A stretch of DNA of 51,865 bases from JBPYFK01 sp051984675 (GCA_051984675.1 JBPYFK010000166.1:1-51865); one strand, 5' to 3'; shown: positions 16,440 through 26,142, counted from the stretch's first letter. Made by a program: numbers and translations. The notes: a model not told the origin generated them from the letters alone.

Positions 16440-16622
16440 ATCCACTCGGCGTGCTCGTTCACCACCGTCACCGGGCACTGGGCGTGGTTGAGCACGTGGT
16501 GTGCGGGTGAGCCTGGGGTTGTCAGGTTAGCGCCCAGGCCGGTCATGCCGATGACCAGCCGGCTGGCGTCGGTGGGCGGCGACCGAGTTGGTCGATCCGT
16601 CGATTCCGATCACGACTGGCAA
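16440..16622 (-). pseudogene. Universal stress protein remnant, middle deleted
   Basis: Two pieces of a UspA-type protein can be read on the minus strand. The first is PVVIGIDGSTNSVAA from the N-terminal ATP-binding start (near 16574-16619). The second is in another frame: DASRLVIGMTGLG followed by a short stretch and HVLNHAQCPVTVV, the C-terminal G-x2-G-x9-G(S/T) to CPV region (about 16461-16585). An intact Usp is about 140-290 aa, so roughly 100 residues between these parts are missing and the join is out of frame. The C-terminal frame runs on into the DUF3040 gene. Usp genes are classic DosR-regulon members, which suits the neighbouring genes. Confidence 0.6.
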
Positions 16623-16868
16623 CGCGCTCCACCGGCCCCTTCCGCTCTGTCATGCATCCAGGTGATGCAAAGCCCCGGAACTGTGCATCATTCGATCGGG
16701 TGATTATGTGCGCCCTAGGGTAACTCCCGGTGTTCAGTCCGGCAGCAGCGTCGATCAGCCGGTGGTGCGCAACACTGTTCGACAAGGACTTTCGCCCCTG
16801 TCAGCTGCCCGGTGCCGGCGGGCACTGTTGGTTCGCGCCGAAAGGCGAGTACCAGGGAGGCGGAACGC

Positions 16869-17903
16869 GTGGGGTCAGTCGCAACAGCAAAGCAATGGCG
16901 GACGACCGGGTCGACGGCCGGCGGACCGGTCATGCCGACGGTGACGTCGTGGAAAACGGTACCCGCGGGAGGCCTGGCGGGCTCGGAGAGTTCCGCCCGT
17001 TCGACGGAAGTGCCCGCGGGAAACGTGGAGATCGGGACGGCCGCCGAAGGGCACACGCGCGTGATCGCCGACGCTGTGGCACTGGCCGAGGGGTTGCTGC
17101 GGCGAAGCGGACATGGCCGGCACCTCGTATGGCGCGCTGGAGAGTCCTCAGTGGACCTGCACTGGATCGCCACCGACTCGGACGCACCGGACTCGCCGCG
17201 TAACCGGGCGGACCTGGTGGCGGCCGGAGAGGTCCTGCACCTGGTCCGGCGAGCCCTGACGCACTGGGGATGGTTCGCGACGACGCGGCGGAATCCGATG
17301 CGGCAGGGATCGACCATGATCGCCGCCGTCGAGATCTGGGGGCCGGAGAGCGAGGAGCGTGACGCGCTTCTCGACGCCGTGCTGGATGATCACGAGGGCA
17401 CGCACGCGTCGCACATCGATCCGGGTAACGCGCTTCTGCTGCTGCATGACGTCGCCACCGAACACGGCGTGGATCTCACCCTGTTGCGCGCGGGGGAGTT
17501 CGACCCTGCCCCGCCAGCGGAGTCGGTCGGAGCCTTCCTTTCTGATGTGTGGCCACCGGAGGACGAGTTCATGGCCGCCGGAGCGGTCTGCACGGCCACG
17601 GACGGCGTGTCGGAGTGGCTGCAGGTCGGTGAGGTGGCGGTGGACATGCGCCTCACGGCTCAAGAAGTCGGCCTGAGCCTGACCGTGCTGTCCCGGTTCG
17701 AGCAGAGCGGGCTGCGCGCGCTGGTCGCCGACTCGACCGGTCGGCAGGGGCGGTACCCGCAGATCGCCTTCCGGGTGGACCCGACGCCAGCGGACCAGCC
17801 CTCGGCGGGAGCCGCCGGCGTGCTGCCGGAGGAGGTCGAGTTCGCCCCGGTCGAACTTGATGTCGCACGCCGGTTGACCCGGCCCGCTGCCCCAGCCCGC
17901 TGA
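16869..17903 (+). CDS. Acg-like nitroreductase-fold protein (dormancy-type)
   Basis: The 344-aa protein resembles the Acg/Rv2032-type flavin-binding nitroreductase-like family. Its VAAGEVLHLVRRALTHWGW segment matches the conserved GAALHHLRxAxxxxGW region, and the C-terminal half has the EWLQVGEVAVDMRLTAQEVGL and LSRFEQ segments. The N-terminal about 75 residues are low-complexity and lack the usual APSxHNxQPW entry motif, so flavin binding may be altered. GTG 16869 follows GGGAGG by 7 nt. It is just upstream of a DosR-type regulator. In mycobacteria acg genes belong to the DosR regulon; function here is inferred. Confidence 0.6.
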   Translation: MGSVATAKQWRTTGSTAGGPVMPTVTSWKTVPAGGLAGSESSARSTEVPAGNVEIGTAAEGHTRVIADAVALAEGLLRRSGHGRHLVWRAGESSVDLHWIATDSDAPDSPRNRADLVAAGEVLHLVRRALTHWGWFATTRRNPMRQGSTMIAAVEIWGPESEERDALLDAVLDDHEGTHASHIDPGNALLLLHDVATEHGVDLTLLRAGEFDPAPPAESVGAFLSDVWPPEDEFMAAGAVCTATDGVSEWLQVGEVAVDMRLTAQEVGLSLTVLSRFEQSGLRALVADSTGRQGRYPQIAFRVDPTPADQPSAGAAGVLPEEVEFAPVELDVARRLTRPAAPAR

Positions 17904-17930
17904 CCCGGGCCCGGTTGACCCGGGCCCGGT
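17901..17930 (+). repeat. 15-bp perfect tandem duplication before the response regulator
   Basis: TGACCCGGGCCCGGT occurs at 17901-17915 and 17916-17930, with a shorter degenerate copy just before it and TGAC after it. The first copy contains the stop codon of the Acg-like gene. Each junction creates a TTGAC that resembles a -35 element. Confidence 0.92.
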
Positions 17931-17995
17931 TGACATGGTGCTTGCTGCGGGAAGTCGTCCTAGTCTGGACTCCTCGTCTGAAGGGGGGCAGGGCG

Positions 17996-18652
17996 ATGAA
18001 CGCACGCGTGTGGCTCGTCGACGACCACGAGGTGGTCCGCCGCGGTGTGGCGGAGATGCTCAATGACGAGGACGACCTTGAAGTGGTGGGGGAGTCCGGG
18101 TCGGTCGCCGAGGCGCTTGCGTTCGTTCCGCCGGCACGGCCGGATGTGGTGGTCGTGGACGTACGGCTGCCCGACGGCAGCGGCATCGAACTCTGCCGCG
18201 ACCTGCTGTCCCAGGTTCCCGGGATGCGCGCGCTGGTGCTGACGTCGTTCACCGACGACGAGGCGCTGCTGGACGCGATCGTGGCCGGCGCCTCCGGCTT
18301 CGTGCTCAAGCAGGTGCTGGGGGCGGACCTGGTGTCCGACGTCCGGGCCGTCGCGCAGGGCCGGTCCCTGCTGGACGACCGGGCGAAGGCGGCCGTGGTT
18401 CAGCGGCTGCGCCGGCAGCGTGAGGAGTCCGACCCGCTGCGGATGCTGACCGACCAGGAGCGGGCCGTGCTGGACCTGATCGGCGAGGGGCTGACGAACA
18501 AGCAGATCGGGCAGCAGATGTTCCTGGCCGAGAAGACCGTGAAGAACTACGTCTCGTCGCTGCTGTCCAAGCTGGGCATGCACCGGCGTACCCAGGCGGC
18601 GGTGCTGGCCACCGAGCTACGCCAGAACCCGAAGGGGGAGCACGGAACGTAG
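17996..18652 (+). CDS. NarL/DosR-type response regulator
   Basis: The 218-aa protein has a receiver domain (acidic pocket VDDHE near residues 8-12, phospho-acceptor Asp in VVVVDVRLPDG, Lys in GFVLKQVLG). A LuxR-type HTH follows (LTDQERAVLDLIGEGLTNKQIG, then AEKTVKNYVSSLLSKLGMHRR). The spacing and helix sequence are very like mycobacterial DosR/DevR. ATG 17996 follows a G-rich Shine-Dalgarno. The likely partner kinase is the GAF-GAF histidine kinase 1.7 kb away on the other strand. It is flanked on both sides by 15-bp tandem repeats. Confidence 0.92.
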   Translation: MNARVWLVDDHEVVRRGVAEMLNDEDDLEVVGESGSVAEALAFVPPARPDVVVVDVRLPDGSGIELCRDLLSQVPGMRALVLTSFTDDEALLDAIVAGASGFVLKQVLGADLVSDVRAVAQGRSLLDDRAKAAVVQRLRRQREESDPLRMLTDQERAVLDLIGEGLTNKQIGQQMFLAEKTVKNYVSSLLSKLGMHRRTQAAVLATELRQNPKGEHGT

Positions 18653-18666
18653 CGGGCGCACCCGGC

Positions 18667-18741
18667 CAGGGCTTGTCGATTCAGGGCTTGCCGAATGAGG
18701 GCTTGCCGAATGAGAGCGTGACGAATCAGGGCTCGCCGAAG
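18667..18741 (+). repeat. Degenerate 15-bp tandem repeat (x5)
   Basis: Five consecutive 15-bp units related to CAGGGCTTGCCGAAT span 18667-18741. Units 2 and 3 differ by one base and the outer units by a few. The array begins 14 bp after the response regulator stop and its last two units include the stop codon of the convergent 78-aa gene. Confidence 0.9.
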
Positions 18742-18962
18742 GTCACGCAGCCGTAGCCACCGTTCTCGCACGCGTCCGGGCGCGGGCTCGCTGGCTGCTC
18801 GTAGGCCCGCCCGCCGGCCGGGATGATCAGCCACAGCACTGCTGCCACCAGGACCCCTAGAGCGTGGACCAGAATCGGCCACCGGTAGGTGCACCACCAC
18901 GCGTCACACCGGTAGTGGCGTTCATGGCGGCACAAAGATCTGCCGTGCGCATCACGAGACAT
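18726..18962 (-). CDS. 78-aa small membrane protein, unknown
   Basis: The protein has a Cys/His/Trp-rich N-terminal segment (C11, H13, H16, C19, C24), one transmembrane segment (about residues 29-48) and a short extracytoplasmic tail with C65 and C72. The N-terminal Cys/His cluster could bind a metal, but no family is recognised. It follows the acyltransferase by 45 bp on the same strand and may be co-transcribed. The stop codon falls in the 15-bp repeat array. Reality of the gene is moderately supported by composition and position only. Confidence 0.5.
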   Translation of the reverse strand: MSRDAHGRSLCRHERHYRCDAWWCTYRWPILVHALGVLVAAVLWLIIPAGGRAYEQPASPRPDACENGGYGCVTFGEP

Positions 18963-19007
18963 GACGGTGTGATCCTATTTGGCGAGACTGAGGAAGAGCC
19001 GACGACG

Positions 19008-19676
19008 TTACGCGGCTCCCGGCGCTTCGTTGTAGGTGGAGGCGCGTTCTTGCCCGGACAGGTGCTCGATCGCTTGCATGATCTCGTCGGTGACGGCGCG
19101 GCGTGCCCGTGCCGAGCGTGCCGGGCCGTGCTCATCGGCGAAGCGGAGCGGAGAGCCGAAGCGCACGGTGATGCGATGGGGCCTGGGCCACCGGCTTCCG
19201 ACAGGCTGGAGACGCTCGGTGCCGGTGAGCGCCACCGGGACCACGGGAGCACGGGTGGTCAGGGCCAGCCAGGCGACGCCTGTGCGGCCACGGTAGAGCC
19301 GGCCGTCCAGTGATCGGGTGCCTTCGGGATAGATCCCGAACGCTTGTTTGCCACTGAGCACCCGTTGTGCCGCTTCCAGCGACGCCTGCGCGGCTCGGTG
19401 GGTGCCCCGTTCGACGGGGATGGACCCTATGGAGGTGAAGAACCAGCGGGTCATCCGCCCTTTGAGGCCGCGTCCCTGGAAGTACTCCGCCTTGGCGAGG
19501 AAGACCACAGGCCGTGGTGCCAGCACGGAGATCATCACGCTGTCGATGAACGACAGGTGGTTGCTCGCGAGGATGACCGGACCACGTCTCGGGACATTGT
19601 CGGCGCCTTCGATGACCGGTCGGCACAGGAGCCGCGCGAGCAACGCGAGTACGAGCCTGGTGAGCGAGTAGAGCAT
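19008..19676 (-). CDS. 1-acyl-sn-glycerol-3-phosphate acyltransferase-like (PlsC family)
   Basis: The 222-aa protein has the acyltransferase block I NHLSFIDS (HX4D catalytic dyad), block II-like GSIPVERG, block III PEGTRS and block IV VPVALTG, with a hydrophobic N-terminal helix for membrane association. It should transfer an acyl chain to lysophosphatidate or a related acceptor. ATG 19676 follows GAGGG at a suitable distance. It is divergent from a TetR gene across 77 bp containing a CGACCGGTCG palindrome, suggesting lipid-responsive regulation. Confidence 0.88.
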   Translation of the reverse strand: MLYSLTRLVLALLARLLCRPVIEGADNVPRRGPVILASNHLSFIDSVMISVLAPRPVVFLAKAEYFQGRGLKGRMTRWFFTSIGSIPVERGTHRAAQASLEAAQRVLSGKQAFGIYPEGTRSLDGRLYRGRTGVAWLALTTRAPVVPVALTGTERLQPVGSRWPRPHRITVRFGSPLRFADEHGPARSARARRAVTDEIMQAIEHLSGQERASTYNEAPGAA

Positions 19677-19718
19677 CGGTTCCCTCGGGGTTGGCGGTGC
19701 CGTCGAGACTATAACGAA

Positions 19719-19728
19719 CGACCGGTCG
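19719..19728. promoter_or_regulatory. Putative TetR operator and overlapping promoters
   Basis: CGACCGGTCG is a perfect palindrome; the wider AACGACCGGTCGCT is near-symmetric and typical of TetR sites. On the plus strand TATAGT (19739-19744) is a good -10 box with the palindrome in its spacer, placing transcription start at or next to the TetR start codon. Confidence 0.6.
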
Positions 19729-19753
19729 CTAAAGTTGCTATAGTGCGGTTTCG

Positions 19754-20380
19754 TTGAGTCCGCGCAGGTCGGTAGTGGAAGCAAGCCGGACGCGAGCGGC
19801 AGTCGTCGCTCGCGGGGTGGAGATCGCTTCGATCGAGGGGCTGGAAGGGCTGACGATCGGTCGGCTCGCGGCCGAGCTGAACATGAGCAAGTCCGGCGTG
19901 CACGGCCACTTCGGCAGCAAGGAGAGCTTGCAGCTCGCGGTGGTCGACGCGGCTGCCGACGTGTTCACGCGCGAGGTGGCGCGGCGTGCGGCGGGAACTG
20001 CTTCCGGGATACCACGGCTACTCGCGGTGTGCGCGGCGTGGGTGTCCTATGTGGAGCATGAGATCTTCCCCGGTGGCTGTTTCTTCACTGCCGCGGCGGC
20101 GGAGTTCGACGACCGCGACGGACCGGTGCGCGACGCGATCGCGGAGTTGAGCACGGTGTGGCAGCGGGACCTGCGCCACCATGTCCGGCTCGCGATCGAG
20201 GCGGGGGACCTACCCGCTGACACGGACGCGGACCAGGTCGTCTTCGAGCTTTCGGGACAGATGCTGGCGCTCAACCACGCGCTCCGGCTCAACCGTGACC
20301 ACACCGCAGGCGAGCGCACCCGGCGGGCGATGAGCCGGCTGCTGGGCCACCAGCTCAGGACAACGGAATCCGCCACGTAA
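19754..20380 (+). CDS. TetR-family transcriptional regulator
   Basis: The 208-aa protein has an N-terminal HTH (residues about 12-58; LTIGRLAAELNMSKSGVHGHF) and a C-terminal TetR_C domain. The TTG 19754 start is about 10 nt after a -10 box and has no Shine-Dalgarno, so it is probably leaderless; GTG 19775 is the alternative. It is divergent from the PlsC-like gene and likely controls it. The 3' end overlaps the convergent sensor kinase by 26 bp. Confidence 0.88.
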   Translation: MSPRRSVVEASRTRAAVVARGVEIASIEGLEGLTIGRLAAELNMSKSGVHGHFGSKESLQLAVVDAAADVFTREVARRAAGTASGIPRLLAVCAAWVSYVEHEIFPGGCFFTAAAAEFDDRDGPVRDAIAELSTVWQRDLRHHVRLAIEAGDLPADTDADQVVFELSGQMLALNHALRLNRDHTAGERTRRAMSRLLGHQLRTTESAT

Positions 20381-22085
20381 GATCGGTGCCCCCGGCCTCG
20401 GCTCGCTCGACCGTGAACGTGCCGGAGAGCTGCAACGCTCGCTTGCGGAGGTTGTTCAGCCCGCTGCGCGCGGCGTCTTCGTCGACTCCCACGCCGTTGT
20501 CGATCACCTCGATCGTGAGGTCGTCGGCGGCGTTGATGCACACCCGGATCTGGCTGGCCTCGGCGTGCCGCACAGCGTTGCTCACCGCCTCGCGTACGAC
20601 GGCTTCCGCGTGCTCGTAGCAGGAGGTGGGGACCACCGTGTCGATCGGGCCGGACATCGCCACCGAAGGCGAGACCGGGCTGTTGGCGGACACGTCGTCG
20701 ATCGCGTCCAGTAGCCGCCGACGCAGGCTGAGCTGTTCGGCTTCGAACGGGGGTGACTGCAGGTCGAAGATCGTGGTACGGATTTCGCGGACCGTGTCGT
20801 CGAGCTGCGCCACCGCCTGCTGCAGGCGCCCCTGGGCGCTGCTACTGGCCACGCGTCGCATCGTGCTCTGCAGGTTCATGCCCACCGCGAACAGCCGTTG
20901 GATGACGTGGTCGTGCAGGTCGCGAGCGATGCGTTCACGGTCGCTGTAGACGTCCAGTTGGCGCTGTGCCCACTGCTTCGTCGCGAGTTCCAGCGCGATC
21001 GCGACCTGGTCGGCGAACGAGACCAGCAGCGGTACTTCCTCGGGCGTGAACGGCTCGCTGCCCTGCCGGCGCAGGGCGATGACCGCTCCGGTCGACGTTT
21101 CCCCGGAATGCAGTGGCACGGCCAGGACCGGGCCGTACCCGGAAAGGATCTGGTTGAGCCCCCGCTCCGGGGCACTGGCGAGGTCGGGTTCGAGAACCGG
21201 TGCGTCCGCGTTGAGCACGTCGTCGAACACCGGCCCCCGGGCGTCGACCTCGGTGCCGAGGTCCACGACCGGGTCGCCGGCGGACGCTTCGACGTGCGGA
21301 TGCCCCTGGTCGTCCTCCCGAGCCAGGACGATGAGCGCCAGGTGCGACTCGGTGAGTTCCTGCGCCCGCTGCGCGATCAGCTGTAGGGCGTCGTCACTCG
21401 CCATGCCGGACAGCAGCCCGGTCGTGATCTCCCCGGAGGCTTCCAACCACCGTTGCCGCAGCTTCGTCTGCTCGAACAGGTGCGCGTTCTCGATGGCGAT
21501 CCCGGCGGCGGAGGCGAGTGCCTCCAGGACGACCTCGTCGTCGGTGGTGAACTCGGCACCGCTGACCTTCTCGGTCAGGTACAGGTTGCCGAACACCTTG
21601 TCGCGCACCCGGATCGGCACTCCGACGAAGCTGTGCATCGATGGGTGGTGCTCAGGGAATCCCACCGAGGCCGGGTGTTGGGCGAGGTCGGCCAGCCGTA
21701 ACGGCCGCGGATCGGTGATCAGTTGCCCGAGCAGGCCCCGCCCCTCGGGCAGGTGGCCCATCCTCGTCCGGGTTTCCTCGTCGACGCCGACGTAGACGAA
21801 CTTGGAAAGCTTCCCCCCGGGACCGAGCACGCCGAGAGCCCCGTACCGCGCTTGGACCAGCTCGGTCGCCACCGACACGATGCGGCGCAGCGTGGCGTCC
21901 AGTTCCAGACCGGCGCCGACCGACAGGACCGCATCCAGCAGGTTCTGCAGCCGCTCCCGCGTGGACATGATCTCGGACAGCCTGTCCTGGAGCTCCGTGA
22001 GGAGCTCGTCCAGCCGTAGCGCGCCCAGGGAGTCGGAAACCTTGCCGTGGCCAGGCGGCGCCAGGTGGTCCCCCTCCATCGCCAA
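20355..22085 (-). CDS. DosS/DevS-type GAF-GAF histidine kinase
   Basis: The 576-aa cytoplasmic sensor has two GAF domains (about residues 58-200 and 225-370), a HisKA_3 dimerisation region with ERIARDLHDHVIQ (phospho-His391) and a HATPase_c domain (NAVRHA, IDNGVGVDED, GLNNLRKRA). The first GAF contains FPEHHPSMHSFVGVP. His147 there sits where the heme-ligand His149 of mycobacterial DosS lies, so this is probably a heme sensor of O2, NO, CO or redox state. TTG 22085 follows GAAGGG; ATG 22079 is an alternative. Its partner is most likely the NarL-type regulator at 17996. Confidence 0.9.
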   Translation of the reverse strand: MAMEGDHLAPPGHGKVSDSLGALRLDELLTELQDRLSEIMSTRERLQNLLDAVLSVGAGLELDATLRRIVSVATELVQARYGALGVLGPGGKLSKFVYVGVDEETRTRMGHLPEGRGLLGQLITDPRPLRLADLAQHPASVGFPEHHPSMHSFVGVPIRVRDKVFGNLYLTEKVSGAEFTTDDEVVLEALASAAGIAIENAHLFEQTKLRQRWLEASGEITTGLLSGMASDDALQLIAQRAQELTESHLALIVLAREDDQGHPHVEASAGDPVVDLGTEVDARGPVFDDVLNADAPVLEPDLASAPERGLNQILSGYGPVLAVPLHSGETSTGAVIALRRQGSEPFTPEEVPLLVSFADQVAIALELATKQWAQRQLDVYSDRERIARDLHDHVIQRLFAVGMNLQSTMRRVASSSAQGRLQQAVAQLDDTVREIRTTIFDLQSPPFEAEQLSLRRRLLDAIDDVSANSPVSPSVAMSGPIDTVVPTSCYEHAEAVVREAVSNAVRHAEASQIRVCINAADDLTIEVIDNGVGVDEDAARSGLNNLRKRALQLSGTFTVERAEAGGTDLTWRIPLS

Positions 22086-22102
22086 CGATCGCCCTTCTCA
22101 AC

Positions 22103-22125
22103 GACTGGGTGAAACACGTCCAGTC
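22103..22125. promoter_or_regulatory. Inverted repeat upstream of the DosS-like kinase
   Basis: GACTGG (22103-22108) and CCAGTC (22120-22125) are inverted 6-mers with an 11-bp spacer, 18-40 bp upstream of the kinase start on its 5' side. It does not match the full mycobacterial Dos box, so the binding protein is unknown. Confidence 0.35.
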
Positions 22126-22235
22126 TGCTCCCTCACACGATCCGTGCAAGCTGAAACTACGGAGCGTAACTGAGGGGCGATGAGTGCGGAGGGCAGCGGC
22201 GCGTCTTGTCCTCGCATGCTCACCCTCCGCGTCTG

Positions 22236-22640
22236 TCATGCGGACGGGACAGCGAGATCGCCAACGACGTACTGGGCGCGACCGAATCCGAACGACCAGT
22301 CAGCTGCGGTGTTCTCGACGATCCCGGTGAAGATGTCGTTGCCCGCGATGCCGACCGCACCGAGGTGCTCGGCCAGCGCCGCGAAGAGCCGCTGCTTGGT
22401 GGCGGTGGAGCGGCCCGCCTGGGTGAAGATTTGGATCATGACCAGCGCCGGGCCGCGGTCGAACCCGAGACCGGCGTCCTGGGCGATGATCCGCTCCCGG
22501 GGATGCTCGGTGATCACCTGGAAGCGGTCGCGCTCGGGAATGCCCAGGACCTCGACGATCGCGGCGTGCACCGCGTCGGCGACGGCCCTGACCTGCTTCC
22601 CGGTGCGCCCTTCGACCAGGTCGATGCGGACCAGCGGCAC
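22236..22640 (-). CDS. Tautomerase-family protein
   Basis: The 134-aa protein begins M-P-L-V-R-I-D-L, so removal of fMet exposes the catalytic Pro1 of the 4-oxalocrotonate tautomerase superfamily. The conserved EGRTGKQ segment follows, and the length matches the long two-subdomain tautomerases. GTG 22640 is selected for AGGAAGGA 7 nt upstream. It is the last gene after iolA on the same strand, 95 bp apart, with a 23-bp duplicated leader in the gap. A role in inositol catabolism is not established; it may be an unrelated passenger. Confidence 0.85.
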   Translation of the reverse strand: MPLVRIDLVEGRTGKQVRAVADAVHAAIVEVLGIPERDRFQVITEHPRERIIAQDAGLGFDRGPALVMIQIFTQAGRSTATKQRLFAALAEHLGAVGIAGNDIFTGIVENTAADWSFGFGRAQYVVGDLAVPSA

Positions 22641-22648
22641 GGTGTTGT

Positions 22649-22694
22649 CCTTCCTGGTAGGGATGGGGCGGCCTTCCTGGTAGGGATGGGGCGG
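22649..22694 (-). repeat. 23-bp perfect tandem duplication of a ribosome-binding leader
   Basis: A 23-bp unit starting CCTTCCTGGTAGGGATGGGG on the plus strand occurs twice without a gap (22649-22671 and 22672-22694). On the coding strand each copy contributes AGGAAGG, the Shine-Dalgarno of the tautomerase gene; only the proximal one is at working distance. Confidence 0.93.
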
Positions 22695-22735
22695 CCGTGG
22701 CGCCCGACCGCCCCAAGCTCTCACCCGCTCCCGAG

Positions 22736-24229
<1,494 letters not shown>

Positions 24230-24255
24230 TCGGTGTCCTTACCTCGGATGGGCGC

Positions 24256-26127
24256 TTAAAGGTAGTGGCGTTGCCCCTGCTTGTGTTCTTCGTAGGTCTT
24301 GCGGGCCTGCTGGGTACTGGCGCGGGTGGAGGTTTCGGCCACCGGCACATCCCACCATGCTTCCGGCGGCAACTGGGTCTTCGCGGGGTCGGTTTCGACG
24401 TAGACGGCCGTGGGCCGTGTCGCGGAGCGGGAAGTGCGCAGCGCGGATCGCAACTCATCCACAGTGGACACCCGAAGTACCCGCATGCCCAGCGTTTCGG
24501 CGTTGGTGGCCAGATCCACCGGCAGTGGCTCGCCGGTGAAGGTGCCGTCGTCCGAGCGGAAACGGTAGGCGGTGCCAAAGCGTTCGCCACCGACCTTCTC
24601 GGACAGCCCCCCGATCGACGCATAACCGTGGTTCTGCACGATCACGACGTTGATCTTGATTCCCTCCTGCACGGCGGTGACCAGTTCGGTGGGCAGCATC
24701 AGGTAGGTGCCGTCGCCGACGCAGGTGAAGATCTCCCGGTCCGGGGCGGCCAGCCGGGCGCCGATGGCGGCCGGGATCTCGTAGCCCATGCACGAGAAGC
24801 CGTACTCGACGTGGTACTGCTGGATGTCCCGGGCACGCCAGAGCTTGTTGAGGTCCTCGGGCATCGACCCGGCCGCGTTGATGACGACGTCGCGATCGTC
24901 GACGACCTCGTTCAGCACCCCGATGACCTCGGCCTGACCGGGCCGTTCGGAGCCGGCGGCGCGGTGGCACGTGCGGTCGACGACCTCGGCCCACGCCTCG
25001 GCGGCCGCTCGGTATTCGGCGACGTACTCCGAGTCCGCGTGGTAGCCGTCCAGGGCGGCGCTGAGCGCTTCCAGCGACGTGCGCGCGTCACCAATGACCG
25101 GGGTGGCGGCCTGCTTGTGCGCGTCAGTGCTGGTGATGTTGACGTTCACGAACCGCACGTCAGGGTGGGCGAACATCGTGTGCGAAGCGGTGGTGAAGTC
25201 GGAATACCGCGTGCCGACGCCGATGATCAGGTCAGCCTGCCGGGCGATGTCGTCGGAGGCCGAGGTACCCGTGTGGCCGATCGAGCCCAGCTCGTTCGGG
25301 TGGTCGTAGCGCAGCGAGCCGCGCCCGGCCTGGGTTTCCGACACCGGAATCCCGGTCGCCTCGACCAGCCTCCGCAGCGCCTCCTCCGCGCCGCTGTGGT
25401 GCACCCCGCCACCGGCGATGATCAACGGCCGTTGCGCGGCCCGGATGCGCTGCGCCGCGGCGGTGACGAACCCCGCGTCCGGGACCGGCCGGTGCACCTG
25501 CCAGGTGCGCTCGCCGAAGAACTCCTCCGGCCAGTCGTAGGCTTCCGCCTGCACGTCCTGCGGCAGCGCCAAGGTGACCGCTCCGGTCTGCACCGGATCG
25601 GTGAGCACCCGCATCGCTTCCAGAGCCGACGGGATCAGCATCTCCGGTCGCCAGATCCGGTCGAAGTAGCGGGACACCGGGCGCAGGCAGTCGTTGACCG
25701 ACAGGTCTCTGCTGACCGGGTGCTCGAGTTGCTGCAACACCGGGTCCGCCGGGCGGGTCGCGAAGACGTCGCCGGGGAGAAGCAACACCGGCAGGTGGTT
25801 GATCGTCGCCAGCGCGGCGCCGGTGACCAGGTTCGTCGCCCCAGGCCCGATCGAGGTCGTGCACGCGTGGGTCGACAGGCGGTTGCTCTGCCGCGCGTAC
25901 CCGACCGCCGCATGCACCATGGCCTGCTCGTTGCGGCCTTGCACGAACGGCATCTCCGCACCGGACTCCAGCAGCGCCTGGCCCACGCCGGCGACGTTGC
26001 CGTGGCCGAAGATGCCCCAGCAACCCGCGACGAGCCTGCGGCGGACGCCGTCCCGCTCGCTGTACTGGTTCGCCAGGAAACGCACCAACGCCTGCCCCAC
26101 CGTCAGGCGTCGTGTACCAGTCGTCAT
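24256..26127 (-). CDS. iolD: 3D-(3,5/4)-trihydroxycyclohexane-1,2-dione hydrolase
   Basis: The 623-aa thiamine-diphosphate enzyme opens the ring of trihydroxycyclohexanedione to 5-deoxy-glucuronate. It has the three-domain acetolactate synthase-like layout: N-terminal pyrimidine-binding domain with FVQGRNEQAMVHAAVGYAR carrying the catalytic Glu, a central domain, and a PP-binding domain with VGDGTYLMLPTELVTA (GDG...NN-like motif). Its IFGHGNVAGVGQ N-terminus is typical of IolD. ATG 26127 has GGAGAG at 5 nt. It is positioned between iolB and iolA. Confidence 0.96.
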   Translation of the reverse strand: MTTGTRRLTVGQALVRFLANQYSERDGVRRRLVAGCWGIFGHGNVAGVGQALLESGAEMPFVQGRNEQAMVHAAVGYARQSNRLSTHACTTSIGPGATNLVTGAALATINHLPVLLLPGDVFATRPADPVLQQLEHPVSRDLSVNDCLRPVSRYFDRIWRPEMLIPSALEAMRVLTDPVQTGAVTLALPQDVQAEAYDWPEEFFGERTWQVHRPVPDAGFVTAAAQRIRAAQRPLIIAGGGVHHSGAEEALRRLVEATGIPVSETQAGRGSLRYDHPNELGSIGHTGTSASDDIARQADLIIGVGTRYSDFTTASHTMFAHPDVRFVNVNITSTDAHKQAATPVIGDARTSLEALSAALDGYHADSEYVAEYRAAAEAWAEVVDRTCHRAAGSERPGQAEVIGVLNEVVDDRDVVINAAGSMPEDLNKLWRARDIQQYHVEYGFSCMGYEIPAAIGARLAAPDREIFTCVGDGTYLMLPTELVTAVQEGIKINVVIVQNHGYASIGGLSEKVGGERFGTAYRFRSDDGTFTGEPLPVDLATNAETLGMRVLRVSTVDELRSALRTSRSATRPTAVYVETDPAKTQLPPEAWWDVPVAETSTRASTQQARKTYEEHKQGQRHYL

Positions 26128-26142
26128 TCGTCTCTCCGTCTC

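Noticed and set aside
17930..17990. Possible Dos box upstream of the response regulator
   Set aside because: GTCCTAGTCTGGAC is only partly symmetric and does not match the known DosR consensus well.
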